Origin: Chloroflexota bacterium | GTDB lineage: Bacteria; Chloroflexota; Anaerolineae; Caldilineales; Caldilineaceae | Reading direction: 5' to 3' | Length of the DNA: 64,000 nucleotides | NCBI GenBank assembly: GCA_016861025.1 | Contig: BOKO01000013.1 | Span: 100,630 to 164,629 of the forward strand | In this document: piece after piece, positions 7,089 through 15,851 of the stretch | How the letters are laid out: each line of letters starts with the position of its first letter | How positions within the stretch are numbered: the stretch's first letter is position 1 | Notes under the pieces: model-generated | The model's input: only the letters and a program-made list of their open reading frames with translations | Told to the model about the DNA's origin: nothing | Databases searched by the model: none | Position numbers and translations under genes: made by a program

Positions 7089-8984
7089 TTAGCGCATCCG
7101 CGCCCGGGCATGAAAGGGATGCGTCTGGGTGGCCTGGTGCATTTCGGAAAGCGTGGCTCCCGGAGCGCGCCGCCCCGCCGCTCGCTCCGACTGCGACACG
7201 GACAAGGCGATCAGGTCTTGCTTCGACATGGAATAGACGCCATGCCGGAGCTTCCAGCTCGTTCGGCGCATCATGCTGTCGATTTCATGAAGGTGGCGGG
7301 TGCTGGTCGAGATCGTCCCAAGCCGGACATAGTAGCGATAGGCTTCCGTGGGGGAAGGATGCTTCGCCCCGTGATACACCTCGATGACCCGCTCCGCCTC
7401 GAATGCGAAGAACATAGCCGCCCCTTCCTCGTCCACGTCGAACATGTCCGACCTGGACATGTCCATCACCACCCTGCCGTCCGACAACGTGCGCGTGCCG
7501 ATGCATCCGCCCTGCTCCGGCACACCGGCCAGCTCGCCAACCAGGTCGCGCAGGCCGGTGAAGGAATCGGATCCTCCGTCCTCCCTGTCCTCCCAGTTGC
7601 CGACATGGAGATATCGGCGGGCGGGTTTCTTTTCCTTGAATCCCGAAGGATCGATCGGGGGAGGATAGGCGCGCATGCCGTCCCGGTGCACCTCGAGCCA
7701 GATCTTCACCGCTTCAAAGGGCCTCTCGTGATAGCCCTGGCATGACCAGATGGCGTCGATGGCGATCAGCTGCCGCTGGCTGATCAGTTCGAATCTCGGA
7801 GGAATTCCAAGGCTGGCGGCGGCCAGTCGTTCGTCAAGATCGACGGTCAGGGCGTAACGAAGAAGCTCGCGGGTCATCTCCGGTGAATAGGTGTCGGGTT
7901 CAATGGCGATAAACCCGTCCTTGTCGATGGTCCGTCCGAGCCAGTTCCTTCTCTCCCAGTCGTTTTGCGTTTCGACCAGAAAGCGCTGCAGGCGATTGAG
8001 TCCGCGAAGATAGGCGTACTTCGGGTCGGCCTCCAGCATGGCTTCCAGCGACTTGTCGCGGCCGACCGCGGTGCACAATGCGCAGCCGAAGCGTGCCCCG
8101 CATGCCTTGGCGCCGGCCTTCATGGCATCGTCGGCGACAACCGCGCAGGCCGAATTGCCGCCATCCTGGTAGGCCTCCCATACGTCTTTCGCGTCCGTGT
8201 AGGATTCGCGCTCGCCGTCCATGATTTCCCGCAGATACACCCAGACATCTTCCTGGGACCAGTGAGCAATGGGGCTCAAGCGCCGTTCGATGCGAAGCGC
8301 CTTGCCATCCTTGTCCCGGACCTCCTCAAGCCATATTTCGAGATCGGATTCGCCTCGCTCGGCCATTCTTGCCGCCCTGCCCCCCGATTCATCGAAGCGG
8401 GTTCCAACCAGCACCACCGGCTCGCCGGCGGCCGCCAGATCCTTCAAGGCCAGCTTCCGCTGGCGTTCCTGCGGGATCTTTTTCCAGACAATCGAGCAAT
8501 CCCTGGTCGGGCTGTTTGCGAAAGTGGGTATGGCCCTGCCGGAAATGATGCGCACGGCCCAGGAATCGTTCAGGGTCGGTCCGGCTACGTCTACGCGGAC
8601 GGGGAGCCCATGCGCGCGCGAGAATTCCTCGATGCGCGCTATTTCGGCGCGGGCAACGATCTGGAAGGCCGGGTTCTCGATTCCGGTGTTGGCGTAGGTG
8701 ACGAGGATGAGCGGGGGCTCGCCGCCGGACGCCTTGAAGGATCTGGCGGCGTTCAGGACGAGCGACAGCATTACGCTTGAATCCTTGCCCGCCGAGTAGG
8801 CGACGCATACGGGGTGCCCGCTCTCGAAGAGCCTGTGTATCGCGTATTCCGCGCGCAGCGCCTTCTCGGCCGTCGAGAGGGATGACGGCGCCTTGCTCCC
8901 GGAAGCCGGCTGCGAAGGCCATTCCTCCGGCTGGCCGAGCGCATGAATGAATACCGGCGCATCGATGAATTCGGTTTCCATCAT
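7089..8984 (-). CDS. DndC-like PAPS-reductase-family (PP-loop) protein
   Basis: 631 residues from ATG at 8982-8984, in an ATGA overlap with the HipA-like gene and after GGGGAAG. The PP-loop motif CVAYSAGKDSS lies at about 60-70. The CSIVWKK segment (Cys 163) and a DndC-type cysteine cluster CGARFGCALCTAVGRDKS (Cys 295, 301, 304) follow. DndC proteins are ATP pyrophosphatases with an iron-sulfur cluster that act in DNA phosphorothioation. Here dndB, dndD and dndE are absent and a C-terminal region of about 250 residues is added. A different thiolation, nucleotide-transfer or defence role is possible. Family call strong; function inferred. Confidence 0.8.
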   Translation of the reverse strand: MMETEFIDAPVFIHALGQPEEWPSQPASGSKAPSSLSTAEKALRAEYAIHRLFESGHPVCVAYSAGKDSSVMLSLVLNAARSFKASGGEPPLILVTYANTGIENPAFQIVARAEIARIEEFSRAHGLPVRVDVAGPTLNDSWAVRIISGRAIPTFANSPTRDCSIVWKKIPQERQRKLALKDLAAAGEPVVLVGTRFDESGGRAARMAERGESDLEIWLEEVRDKDGKALRIERRLSPIAHWSQEDVWVYLREIMDGERESYTDAKDVWEAYQDGGNSACAVVADDAMKAGAKACGARFGCALCTAVGRDKSLEAMLEADPKYAYLRGLNRLQRFLVETQNDWERRNWLGRTIDKDGFIAIEPDTYSPEMTRELLRYALTVDLDERLAAASLGIPPRFELISQRQLIAIDAIWSCQGYHERPFEAVKIWLEVHRDGMRAYPPPIDPSGFKEKKPARRYLHVGNWEDREDGGSDSFTGLRDLVGELAGVPEQGGCIGTRTLSDGRVVMDMSRSDMFDVDEEGAAMFFAFEAERVIEVYHGAKHPSPTEAYRYYVRLGTISTSTRHLHEIDSMMRRTSWKLRHGVYSMSKQDLIALSVSQSERAAGRRAPGATLSEMHQATQTHPFHARARMR

Positions 8985-10354
8985 GGACGGCTTCCCCTGG
9001 ATGGCGCCGGTCCGGCCGGCGTGTCGGGCAGGCTTCGGGCTATGGGCCGCCCGGCGGCGATGATCGAGGCGTTGCGCCCGGCGATCGTCCGAAAGGAATC
9101 CGAGATTCGCGGATCGCCGGCGACCAGACTCCAGAATTGCTCGGCCAAGGGCAAGGCCGCCTTCCATTCGGAGAGGGCCTCGGAGTGCGGCATGGGCAAT
9201 GAAAAATCACGCTCGACGATCTGCCCGCTGATTGGAGCGTAGTGCATTGGAAGCACGTCGTACGCCGGGGCAAGGGCGACCCCGCCGTTTTTCGGGAAAA
9301 GCGTGATGTTTCCGAAGTGGCGGTCGCTATTGCCGATCAGGGCTCCGAAAGCGTCGAGGAACCTTAGCCGGCCGGCTTCCTCCCGGTCGAGCCACCTGTC
9401 GCGCTCCATCCGGGCGGCGGCGGCTGTCCAGTTGTCGCGGCGACCATAGAATTCGTCGTCGAACGCGCCCAGCGAGATCGTGCCGACGCGCCCACGCAGC
9501 CCAGCCCGATCGAAGCGGTCGATCTCGAGGAACGCCCGCCCCCCCGCCTCGACGGCTGTGGCAGCGACCGCGTCCATTCCCGCCTCGCGCAGCACATGGA
9601 GCGCGAGTTCTTCGCTGAAAAGGAGATCGATCCAGCGAACGTCCGCCGGAGAATCCGGCTTGGGGGAGAATTTGACCAGTACATGGCGAGGCGGCCCGTC
9701 TTCTGCTACGAGGGCCGTGAATTTCGGCTGCTCGCCGCCCGCGGATGAGCCCGCCGGGGCGCCTGCCATGGCGCAATCCGCAAACCGTGGATAAGCCACG
9801 AGACGATTGGTCTCGACCTCGGGTGGCGATGTCAGCGATTGCAGGTATCGCTGCGACGATTCGGCGCCGACGATCAGGTTTCCCATGCCATCCTCACCGC
9901 GGCGCGCAAGCGCGAGGAGGACATCGTCGTCGCTCCAGTCGGCAACCCTTTCCGGTAGCTCGAGTTCCGCAAACCGTCTTGGGAAGGCGCGGCCCATGAA
10001 TCCCTGGGGACGCATGTCCGAAAGGAAATAAGGGAACCCTCCGAAGAGGCGCTCTTCTCGCGTGATGGGGTCCCTCCCCCACCAGCGGCCGCCTTCGATG
10101 GGGCGAAGCCTGGTGATCTGGGAGGCATTGCCGTTCGCGTCGATTTCGAGGACTGGAAACTCAGAGCCCAGACCGCGAACGTTTCTCGGCAGGGAGTACC
10201 GCGTAGACCTTCCTCTGCCAAGTACCGCGATCTGGCCTGCGGCACGCAGGGCCAGCCGTGAGAAAGTCGGCTGACTGATGCCAAGTTCCCGCTGAAGTTC
10301 TTGCGAGGTTGCCACCCCAAGCCTGCGGACGGCCTTGATCAGAAGATCTTCCAT
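8981..10354 (-). CDS. HipA-type kinase with N-terminal HTH (YjjJ-like)
   Basis: 457 residues from ATG at 10352-10354. Residues about 1-50 form a winged helix (LGVATSQELQRELGISQPTFSRLAL). The rest is a HipA kinase: glycine-rich loop SSAGGEQPKF (about 203-212), catalytic loop IGNSDRHFGN (Asn 342, Asp 344, His 346, Asn 349) and metal-binding AYDVLP (Asp 366). The fused HTH could replace a separate HipB, as in YjjJ-type proteins. It is coupled to the DndC-like gene by an ATGA overlap, an unusual pair. All key residues are present, so kinase activity is likely. Confidence 0.85.
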   Translation of the reverse strand: MEDLLIKAVRRLGVATSQELQRELGISQPTFSRLALRAAGQIAVLGRGRSTRYSLPRNVRGLGSEFPVLEIDANGNASQITRLRPIEGGRWWGRDPITREERLFGGFPYFLSDMRPQGFMGRAFPRRFAELELPERVADWSDDDVLLALARRGEDGMGNLIVGAESSQRYLQSLTSPPEVETNRLVAYPRFADCAMAGAPAGSSAGGEQPKFTALVAEDGPPRHVLVKFSPKPDSPADVRWIDLLFSEELALHVLREAGMDAVAATAVEAGGRAFLEIDRFDRAGLRGRVGTISLGAFDDEFYGRRDNWTAAAARMERDRWLDREEAGRLRFLDAFGALIGNSDRHFGNITLFPKNGGVALAPAYDVLPMHYAPISGQIVERDFSLPMPHSEALSEWKAALPLAEQFWSLVAGDPRISDSFRTIAGRNASIIAAGRPIARSLPDTPAGPAPSRGSRP

Positions 10355-10441
10355 GACTCGCAAAAGAATAGAAAATGAATACTATTATATTTGCGAAAAC
10401 ATGTAGTTGTAAAGGATTAATGCTTCTAGATGAATGGAATT

Positions 10442-10876
10442 TTAAGAAAATGGCCGGCCGTGCTGCCGGCTGACCGCCGTCGCCGGCATATCCCCGCATA
10501 TGGTCCGGTAGGCGTCCGCAATCGCGTCCTCGCGGGCATGGAAGTCCTCGCTGGCTTCTTCATCGGTTTCCCAAAAGAAGCCGCCCTCTCCCTCCATGAA
10601 GCGGTATCCGGCGGAGGCGGCCTTGGCTTCCATCTCGGACAGCTCTTTTGTGAGCTGGGCCGCAAGGTCGCCGGCATCGAACTCGCCACGGGATCCGGCA
10701 TCGAGAAGGGTTTCAAATTCGGGTTTGCGCAGGAGCTGGAGCCTCTGGCTGACCGTCATGATGTCCCAGGCAAGCCTGAGCATGCCCTGAAGATCGCCGA
10801 CCGCATGGTCCGGCTCGCCGGAATCTTCACCATGCTGGTCGGCTGCGGCAAAAATTTTTTCGATGATTTGTAGCAT
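10442..10876 (-). CDS. Unknown acidic accessory protein
   Basis: 144 residues from ATG 10874-10876; GTG codons at 10888 and 10885 are alternative starts. The protein is acidic and helical (LQGMLRLAWDIMTVSQRLQLL, then LTKELSEMEAKAASAGYRFMEGEGGFFWETDEE). No signal or membrane segment. It lies just downstream of the 10896-11213 gene in the same orientation. Family not recognised. Confidence 0.6.
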   Translation of the reverse strand: MLQIIEKIFAAADQHGEDSGEPDHAVGDLQGMLRLAWDIMTVSQRLQLLRKPEFETLLDAGSRGEFDAGDLAAQLTKELSEMEAKAASAGYRFMEGEGGFFWETDEEASEDFHAREDAIADAYRTICGDMPATAVSRQHGRPFS

Positions 10877-10895
10877 TTCACTCACCACTGCTGCA

Positions 10896-11213
10896 TCAAG
10901 GGGATTGAAACCTGTTCCGGGGCACCGGCGCCGAGGGCTTCATTGCATCGAGGAACTCTCTCACCTTTCGTTCTTCCCCATGCAGGCAAAGCTCGGCGTA
11001 TTGATCCACCAACTCCATGTAATCGTCGGAATGCTTGTCGTGATCGAAGGCTTCCTCGAAATTACGGGCCCAAAGGGCGATGTTGCTCATGAGTTGGCGG
11101 GAATCGCCTGGGAACGATAGCGCTCCCCTGCCGATGAGGTGGCCGGCGGTGAAGGCGATGTCCGCCACGACTTCAATGTAATTCGCCGGGTTTTTCACGG
11201 TTTCAGCGCTCAT
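10896..11213 (-). CDS. Unknown small helical protein
   Basis: 105 residues from ATG 11211-11213, in an ATGA overlap with the upstream DUF5983-like gene. It is helical throughout (YIEVVADIAFTAGHLIGRG, LMSNIALWARNFEEAFD, DQYAELCLHGEERKVREFLDAM). The arrangement resembles small accessory proteins of plasmids. Function unknown. Confidence 0.65.
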   Translation of the reverse strand: MSAETVKNPANYIEVVADIAFTAGHLIGRGALSFPGDSRQLMSNIALWARNFEEAFDHDKHSDDYMELVDQYAELCLHGEERKVREFLDAMKPSAPVPRNRFQSP

Positions 11214-12445
11214 GGCCGTGCGCCTTTTCCTGCGGCCGGCGCAGGCTCGCCGTCGTAATAGAAAGGCAGATCCGAATAGGTGTATCCATCGGCATCGAAA
11301 CGAACGATCACGCAACCAAGCTCGGCGGCGTATCGCAACACGGTCATCAGATCTTCCGGAAGCTCTGGCGGTTCGTAGCCCTCCTCATTGAATGGCGGAA
11401 CGCTGACAAAGGCGCCGTACTCGTATGGCGCGACGGTGATGGGCTCGCCATGCGGTCCTTCGTCCAGCCAAAACCGCGTTTCTTCGCTGAGGTGACTGGT
11501 GGAGACATCGAGATAGGCGAGAGGTTGCGTGTCGCCATTGCTCTGGGGGGTAGTCGACGGCGAGGACTCGTCGGCGAGGCCGGTTGCAATTTCGAAGAGT
11601 TCGCTTACGCGCTCCGGCAGTTGCTCGACTTGAGCCGTCAAGACGGCGGCATCCTCGATTTCGCCGCAGCCCATGGGAATGGCAAAAACACTCTCCCCCT
11701 TCGCCGCATAGTCGATCAGCACAGCCTGAATCGGCTTGTCCGAGATCACTTCGTCGATCACGTTGTCCCGCAGGAAAACGACGATCCTGGGCGGGGCCTG
11801 ATCTTTCTTGGCCAGATTGCCAAGGAGCCTGTCAGCGTCGGCGAGCCTTGTCGGCGGGAGGTTTGCGGTGAGCCATTGCTCCATCAGGGCATCGATGCCC
11901 TCGATGTGTTTGCAGAGCGCCATTTCCTGATCAGGCGCCCAATCTCCCGATTTCAGCCCAAGCCCCTTGGAAACATCGCTGAAAACACCGTCTATGGCGT
12001 CTCGGATGATCTCTGAGAAATCCGGGAGGGCGCCCTCAGTCGAGTGGCCAGGAACCTCTCGGGCCTCGGCGGATCCGGCCGCCGGGCCCGCCAATCCCGC
12101 CCGAGCGATTTCCGCTGCTCGCCCGGGGCACGATCCGGCAATATGCTCCAGCGCATTGCGCAACCAGTCGCGTTCCGCAACTACATCGAGGCGCGTCTCC
12201 TGGCGATCTTTTTCGCCATGCTCACGGATGCTCGCCGTCGAGTCGCCGTCAAGCGTCCCCAGAAACGTCTTGAGAGAATCGGACAGGGCCAACTGATCCG
12301 ACTCGCGCACCCACTCCCCTTTCCCGCGAACCGTGAAGTAGTCGGTCGAATAGCCATCCGTGATCGCCATGTGCCCGTTTGACATCACGACAACCTCAAG
12401 ATTTGTCTCCGGGCACAAAAACAGGACTTTCGACTGGTCGACCAT
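11210..12445 (-). CDS. Multi-domain orphan protein with DUF5983-like C-terminus
   Basis: 411 residues; ATG at 12443-12445 with a strong AAGGAGAA site fixes the start. A central segment (PRIVVFLRDNVIDEVISDKPI) is the same type of short beta domain seen at 3261-3647. The C-terminal part (LAYLDVSTSHLSEETRFWLDE...VAPYEYGAFVSVPP...GCVIVRFDADG) resembles the DUF5983-type domain of plasmid and ICE proteins. No enzyme motif is visible. Overlaps the next gene by ATGA. Confidence 0.7.
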   Translation of the reverse strand: MVDQSKVLFLCPETNLEVVVMSNGHMAITDGYSTDYFTVRGKGEWVRESDQLALSDSLKTFLGTLDGDSTASIREHGEKDRQETRLDVVAERDWLRNALEHIAGSCPGRAAEIARAGLAGPAAGSAEAREVPGHSTEGALPDFSEIIRDAIDGVFSDVSKGLGLKSGDWAPDQEMALCKHIEGIDALMEQWLTANLPPTRLADADRLLGNLAKKDQAPPRIVVFLRDNVIDEVISDKPIQAVLIDYAAKGESVFAIPMGCGEIEDAAVLTAQVEQLPERVSELFEIATGLADESSPSTTPQSNGDTQPLAYLDVSTSHLSEETRFWLDEGPHGEPITVAPYEYGAFVSVPPFNEEGYEPPELPEDLMTVLRYAAELGCVIVRFDADGYTYSDLPFYYDGEPAPAAGKGARP

Positions 12446-12470
12446 GTCTTTTCTCCTTGATTTCGCCGGA

Positions 12471-13259
12471 TCAGGGGCGAGGCGAAGAATCGAGGCCGTC
12501 GCGCCCTTCAAGGGTTCGAGCGAACTCATGCCAGACCGGATCATCCGGGCGCTCACCATAAGTCCCAGCAAGCTCCTCGTATTCGATCTGCTCCTGAATG
12601 CCAGCTCCATCTCTCTCTATGATCCGAGATACCGAAGCCCAGCAGCGTTCTTTCGCACTCACTTCGATTCCGCACGTGCCGGACTCGAAAACCACCGCCA
12701 CCGTCGAGCCGCGCGGGTCGTAGAGGAATTTGGCTTCCTTGATGCCCTTGACGCTGCCGCAGATCTCCCGCACCCAGCATTCAATGGCGTCGCGTTCGGC
12801 TTCCTGTTCGGTAGAAAGCCCCTCGCCGGCGTCGATCAGACACAGCTTGAGGTGCTTCGTCGCCAGCTCATGGAGTTGGTCGTTCAAATCGAGGGCCTGA
12901 CCGACGTACAGTCCGGTTTCGCGATGAATCGCTTCGATCCACTCACGTTGTGCCGCGCTGAGCCTGCCAAGGCGCTGCCGGTTCGCCTCGGCTTCCTGCT
13001 CGGATTGCTGCTGGCCGGTTTTGAGCGCCGCCGCCACGTCGGGATGGTTTCCCCAGCGCGCGGGATACGCTTTCTGCAGCGAGCGCAGCCGCGGCACTTC
13101 CCCGGCGGGGAGCGTGATTCCATAACGGTATTCGCCGTCACGCACGCCGCTGTCCCAGTTCGGCGAAAAACCTTCATGCCGGAGCCAGCCGTACATGCTT
13201 TCAGCCTGCGGCAGAAAACCGTTCGGAAAATCGTAGACACGCTCCCGTTGCTCGTCCAT
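12471..13259 (-). CDS. Unknown 262-residue protein
   Basis: ATG at 13257-13259 lies eight bases after AAAGGAA; in-frame upstream starts to 13337 overlap the neighbour and lack a better site. The N-terminal part has MYGWLRHEGFSPNWDSGVRDGEYRYGITLP. A long charged helix follows (TGQQQSEQEAEANRQRLGRLSAAQREWIEAIHRE). The C-terminus has strands (TVAVVFESGTCGIEVS). No family recognised; likely cytoplasmic. Confidence 0.65.
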   Translation of the reverse strand: MDEQRERVYDFPNGFLPQAESMYGWLRHEGFSPNWDSGVRDGEYRYGITLPAGEVPRLRSLQKAYPARWGNHPDVAAALKTGQQQSEQEAEANRQRLGRLSAAQREWIEAIHRETGLYVGQALDLNDQLHELATKHLKLCLIDAGEGLSTEQEAERDAIECWVREICGSVKGIKEAKFLYDPRGSTVAVVFESGTCGIEVSAKERCWASVSRIIERDGAGIQEQIEYEELAGTYGERPDDPVWHEFARTLEGRDGLDSSPRP

Positions 13260-13324
13260 GGCGATGGTTCCTTTCTCTGAATTTCTCATAACTTTTTCAA
13301 GCATATCAGGATCGGCATGCGGGG

Positions 13325-14248
13325 TTATGGGCGGCACGCAGGGATGTCTTGTTCGACTTGTTTAAGCATGTCGGGGAGTGCCATCAATGTCTCCTGAAGC
13401 TTCGACGGTAGATTGCTCCCCACGATGTCGACCTGCAATTCCGTCCTCATTCGAGCGGCCGGCGCTTCGATGACGATGTCCCCTCGAGCGACATCTCCGT
13501 TAAACCCGAAGAGCGGCGGTGTCTCGCGAACGTAATTTTTCGCCGGGCTGAGCCTGACAAGGCGCGCTTCCTTGCCCAGCACACTGCGGGAAAATTCCGC
13601 GAAAGCGTCCCGAACCGCCTCCAGCCGACGATCCCAGGCGTCGAAATCGATTATCGGATCGGCGTCGCCGACGATATGATCGAGCCCATTGTCGAACACG
13701 ATCTCCGTCAGCCTGCAGTCGTCATGCACCAGCACCACGCGGTTATAGATCGTGTCGCTACGGTAGATCTCGCGCAGTTCGCGAATACTTCCGTTATACG
13801 CAAATGACTCGTAGCCGTCCTGCGAAACCTTGTCGTAGCGCTTCGCGCCACGCTCCAGACAAGCGGTGGTCAGCCGGCATGCGGCCACGTCATCCATCAT
13901 GCAGACATCCAGCATCTGCTGCTTGGTGTACGGGGCGCCTCCCCCGGTGAAGGGGCACTCGCCCTCGATGAACACGATATCCTCGGGCAGTGCGTATTCG
14001 TAGCGGATGGGCTTGCCTTCCTGGCGCTTGTTGGCGATCAACCCGTCAAGCCAGCCTTGATACCTCTCCAGCTCCCGTTCGAGATGGCGAATGGTCGTGT
14101 CGGGAGCAAGCCCGCGGCACTTCGCCAGAGTTTCCCGATACCACTTGATGCGCGATCCGTAGTGCTCTTCCGTCTCCGGCGCGAAGGCGTTGGGATCTTG
14201 TCCCGGGCGGTGCGAAGGTTCGTCGTGGATCATGGTTTCGTCTGCCAT
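13325..14248 (-). CDS. Unknown 307-residue protein
   Basis: It starts MADETMIHDEP at ATG 14246-14248 and overlaps the upstream gene by 19 bases. It has an N-terminal helix pair (RIKWYRETLAKCRGL, IRHLERELERYQGWLDGLI). A middle segment with several Cys and Asp follows (FIEGECPFTGGGAPYTKQQMLDVCMMDDVAACRL). The C-terminus is strand-rich (RGDIVIEAPAARMRTELQVDIVGSNL). No recognised motif. Confidence 0.65.
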   Translation of the reverse strand: MADETMIHDEPSHRPGQDPNAFAPETEEHYGSRIKWYRETLAKCRGLAPDTTIRHLERELERYQGWLDGLIANKRQEGKPIRYEYALPEDIVFIEGECPFTGGGAPYTKQQMLDVCMMDDVAACRLTTACLERGAKRYDKVSQDGYESFAYNGSIRELREIYRSDTIYNRVVLVHDDCRLTEIVFDNGLDHIVGDADPIIDFDAWDRRLEAVRDAFAEFSRSVLGKEARLVRLSPAKNYVRETPPLFGFNGDVARGDIVIEAPAARMRTELQVDIVGSNLPSKLQETLMALPDMLKQVEQDIPACRP

Positions 14249-15291
14249 GAAATGCCGCGCATCCTGGCCGCCGGCGCGCGCTGCGATTCACTTATCCTGA
14301 TTTCGCCGTTTTCAGTTACCTCGCCGGCGAAATCGCTTCCTATCGAGCCCCTGAGCGTTCCGTCCGGCCTTCTCACGCTGCACGTGAAAAACAGGTTGTG
14401 ATGGCGTCCCTTAGCCGCGGACTGTAGCTCGTCGAGCTTTGCGAGCAGGCCGGCCGCCCTGTCCTCTTCGCTTTCGAAATCGATCGCCAGCGGTTCGTCC
14501 CCATACCCTTCAAGGCCGTAGACCTTGATCGCGTGTTCGCACAGGGTCACATTGCGCAGAGCCGAATCGGGCGCCTCGATGCCTAGCATTCCCAGCCCCA
14601 GATTCTCCAGATCGAGCTTCGAGAGGTTTGCCGTGAGCGGCACAAAGGCGCAAAGAGCGGAACGCTCTTCTATGATGTGCGGCCCTCTTGTGACGAAAAA
14701 ACGGGCTTCCGGGAAGATCTTCTGCAAAGCGGCGGCTTTTTCGACAAGCTCCCCGGCGAGCGCCGCTTCGTCTTCCATCGATTCCGAGGAAGGTTCGTGT
14801 TCCACCTCCCACCAGATGCCATGCTCGTCGCCGAGACGCGCGACAAAGGTGATTTCATCCCACATCTGGCGTCTCGGATCCTCGTTCGCGATCGTGTCCG
14901 GGTCGCTCGGCAGCCGCGCTGCGAAATGAGGCTCGCTCTCGAGCGCCTCCTCGTGCGGGGTCCCATGCCGGTCGGTGTAGAAGGTGATTTTCCCGCAGTA
15001 GTCCTCCGGGCTCATGTACACGTCCCTGGCCACGGCCATGGGAAAGAGGCAATCCTCGTCCATGTAAAGGGAAGCCGCGTCGACCACGATTTCTTCCCTG
15101 CTGTTGAATCCCAGCGGGAATATCCTGGCCTTGGTCCAGGGATTGCCGGCGCGGTTCTTGACCGTGCCTTCGATCGAGACGATCTGGCATGCCACGCCGA
15201 TCGGGGCCTCCCCTTTTCTGAGAATGGCCGTCGTATAGGCGATGGCGGGCATGACCGGGGTATCGTTCTGTGAGGCTGCGGGCTGAATCAT
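14230..15291 (-). CDS. Unknown 353-residue protein
   Basis: The gene starts at 15291 and is tightly packed with both neighbours. It is rich in strands (AIAYTTAILRKGEAPIGVACQIVSIEGTVK, SREEIVVDAASLYMDEDCLFPMAV) with one long helix (EDEAALAGELVEKAAALQKIF). No signal, membrane segment or catalytic motif could be recognised. Part of the orphan block. Confidence 0.65.
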   Translation of the reverse strand: MIQPAASQNDTPVMPAIAYTTAILRKGEAPIGVACQIVSIEGTVKNRAGNPWTKARIFPLGFNSREEIVVDAASLYMDEDCLFPMAVARDVYMSPEDYCGKITFYTDRHGTPHEEALESEPHFAARLPSDPDTIANEDPRRQMWDEITFVARLGDEHGIWWEVEHEPSSESMEDEAALAGELVEKAAALQKIFPEARFFVTRGPHIIEERSALCAFVPLTANLSKLDLENLGLGMLGIEAPDSALRNVTLCEHAIKVYGLEGYGDEPLAIDFESEEDRAAGLLAKLDELQSAAKGRHHNLFFTCSVRRPDGTLRGSIGSDFAGEVTENGEIRISESQRAPAARMRGISWQTKP

Positions 15292-15312
15292 TCGCGCGGC
15301 TCCTTGCCGACT

Positions 15313-15573
15313 TCAGGGGGCATGCTTTGCCCGGTCGTGGGTACTACGGGCTTCGTCAAAGGCCTGATCGACGACACTGCGGAATTCCTCGAGCCAGTCG
15401 CTCTGTTTTTGCGTAAGCCCGATGGCGTCATCGATGTAGCCCGTGTCGAGCGCGCAATCGTATGTCGAGGAGTGACGGTCGTCGGCGCTATAGACCATCG
15501 CCGGCGTGGCTTCGTCATCCGGATCGATCTCCAGGCGAATGCCGCCGGGGCCCTTGAGAACGGTAGCGCTCAT
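15313..15573 (-). CDS. Small unknown acidic protein
   Basis: 86 residues from ATG 15571-15573 in an ATGA overlap with the upstream gene. N-terminal strands (SATVLKGPGGIRLEIDPDDE) are followed by an acidic helix (LTQKQSDWLEEFRSVVDQAFDEARS). The frame open further upstream to 15879 is a shadow of the neighbour. Function unknown. Confidence 0.65.
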   Translation of the reverse strand: MSATVLKGPGGIRLEIDPDDEATPAMVYSADDRHSSTYDCALDTGYIDDAIGLTQKQSDWLEEFRSVVDQAFDEARSTHDRAKHAP

Positions 15574-15851
15574 GGCTTCATCCCCCGGCAGGCGACGGGC
15601 CGATGCGACTCCGATACGATGCCTTGCGCACGCTCCACGGCATCGAGACGGGGATCGCCCGCGGGAAGGGCCTGGCGGCAGATTTGGATCAACTCGGACA
15701 GGCTGCCGCGCAGCTCCGGGGCAAGCGCCATCAGAGGAGCTTCCGATTCGCTGACGCTTTGGGCGATCGGAGGCGATTCGATAGGGATGTTGTTCACGAT
15801 GGACAGTTGTCCATCGATGCGCTCGACGCGCCAGGCGTGGTCCGCCGTCAT
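15570..15851 (-). CDS. Small unknown protein
   Basis: 93 residues, starting MTADHAWRVERIDGQLSIVNN. It has ATGA overlaps with both neighbours, so translation is probably chained across three genes. The second half is helical (LRGSLSELIQICRQAL). No family recognised. Confidence 0.65.
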   Translation of the reverse strand: MTADHAWRVERIDGQLSIVNNIPIESPPIAQSVSESEAPLMALAPELRGSLSELIQICRQALPAGDPRLDAVERAQGIVSESHRPVACRGMKP

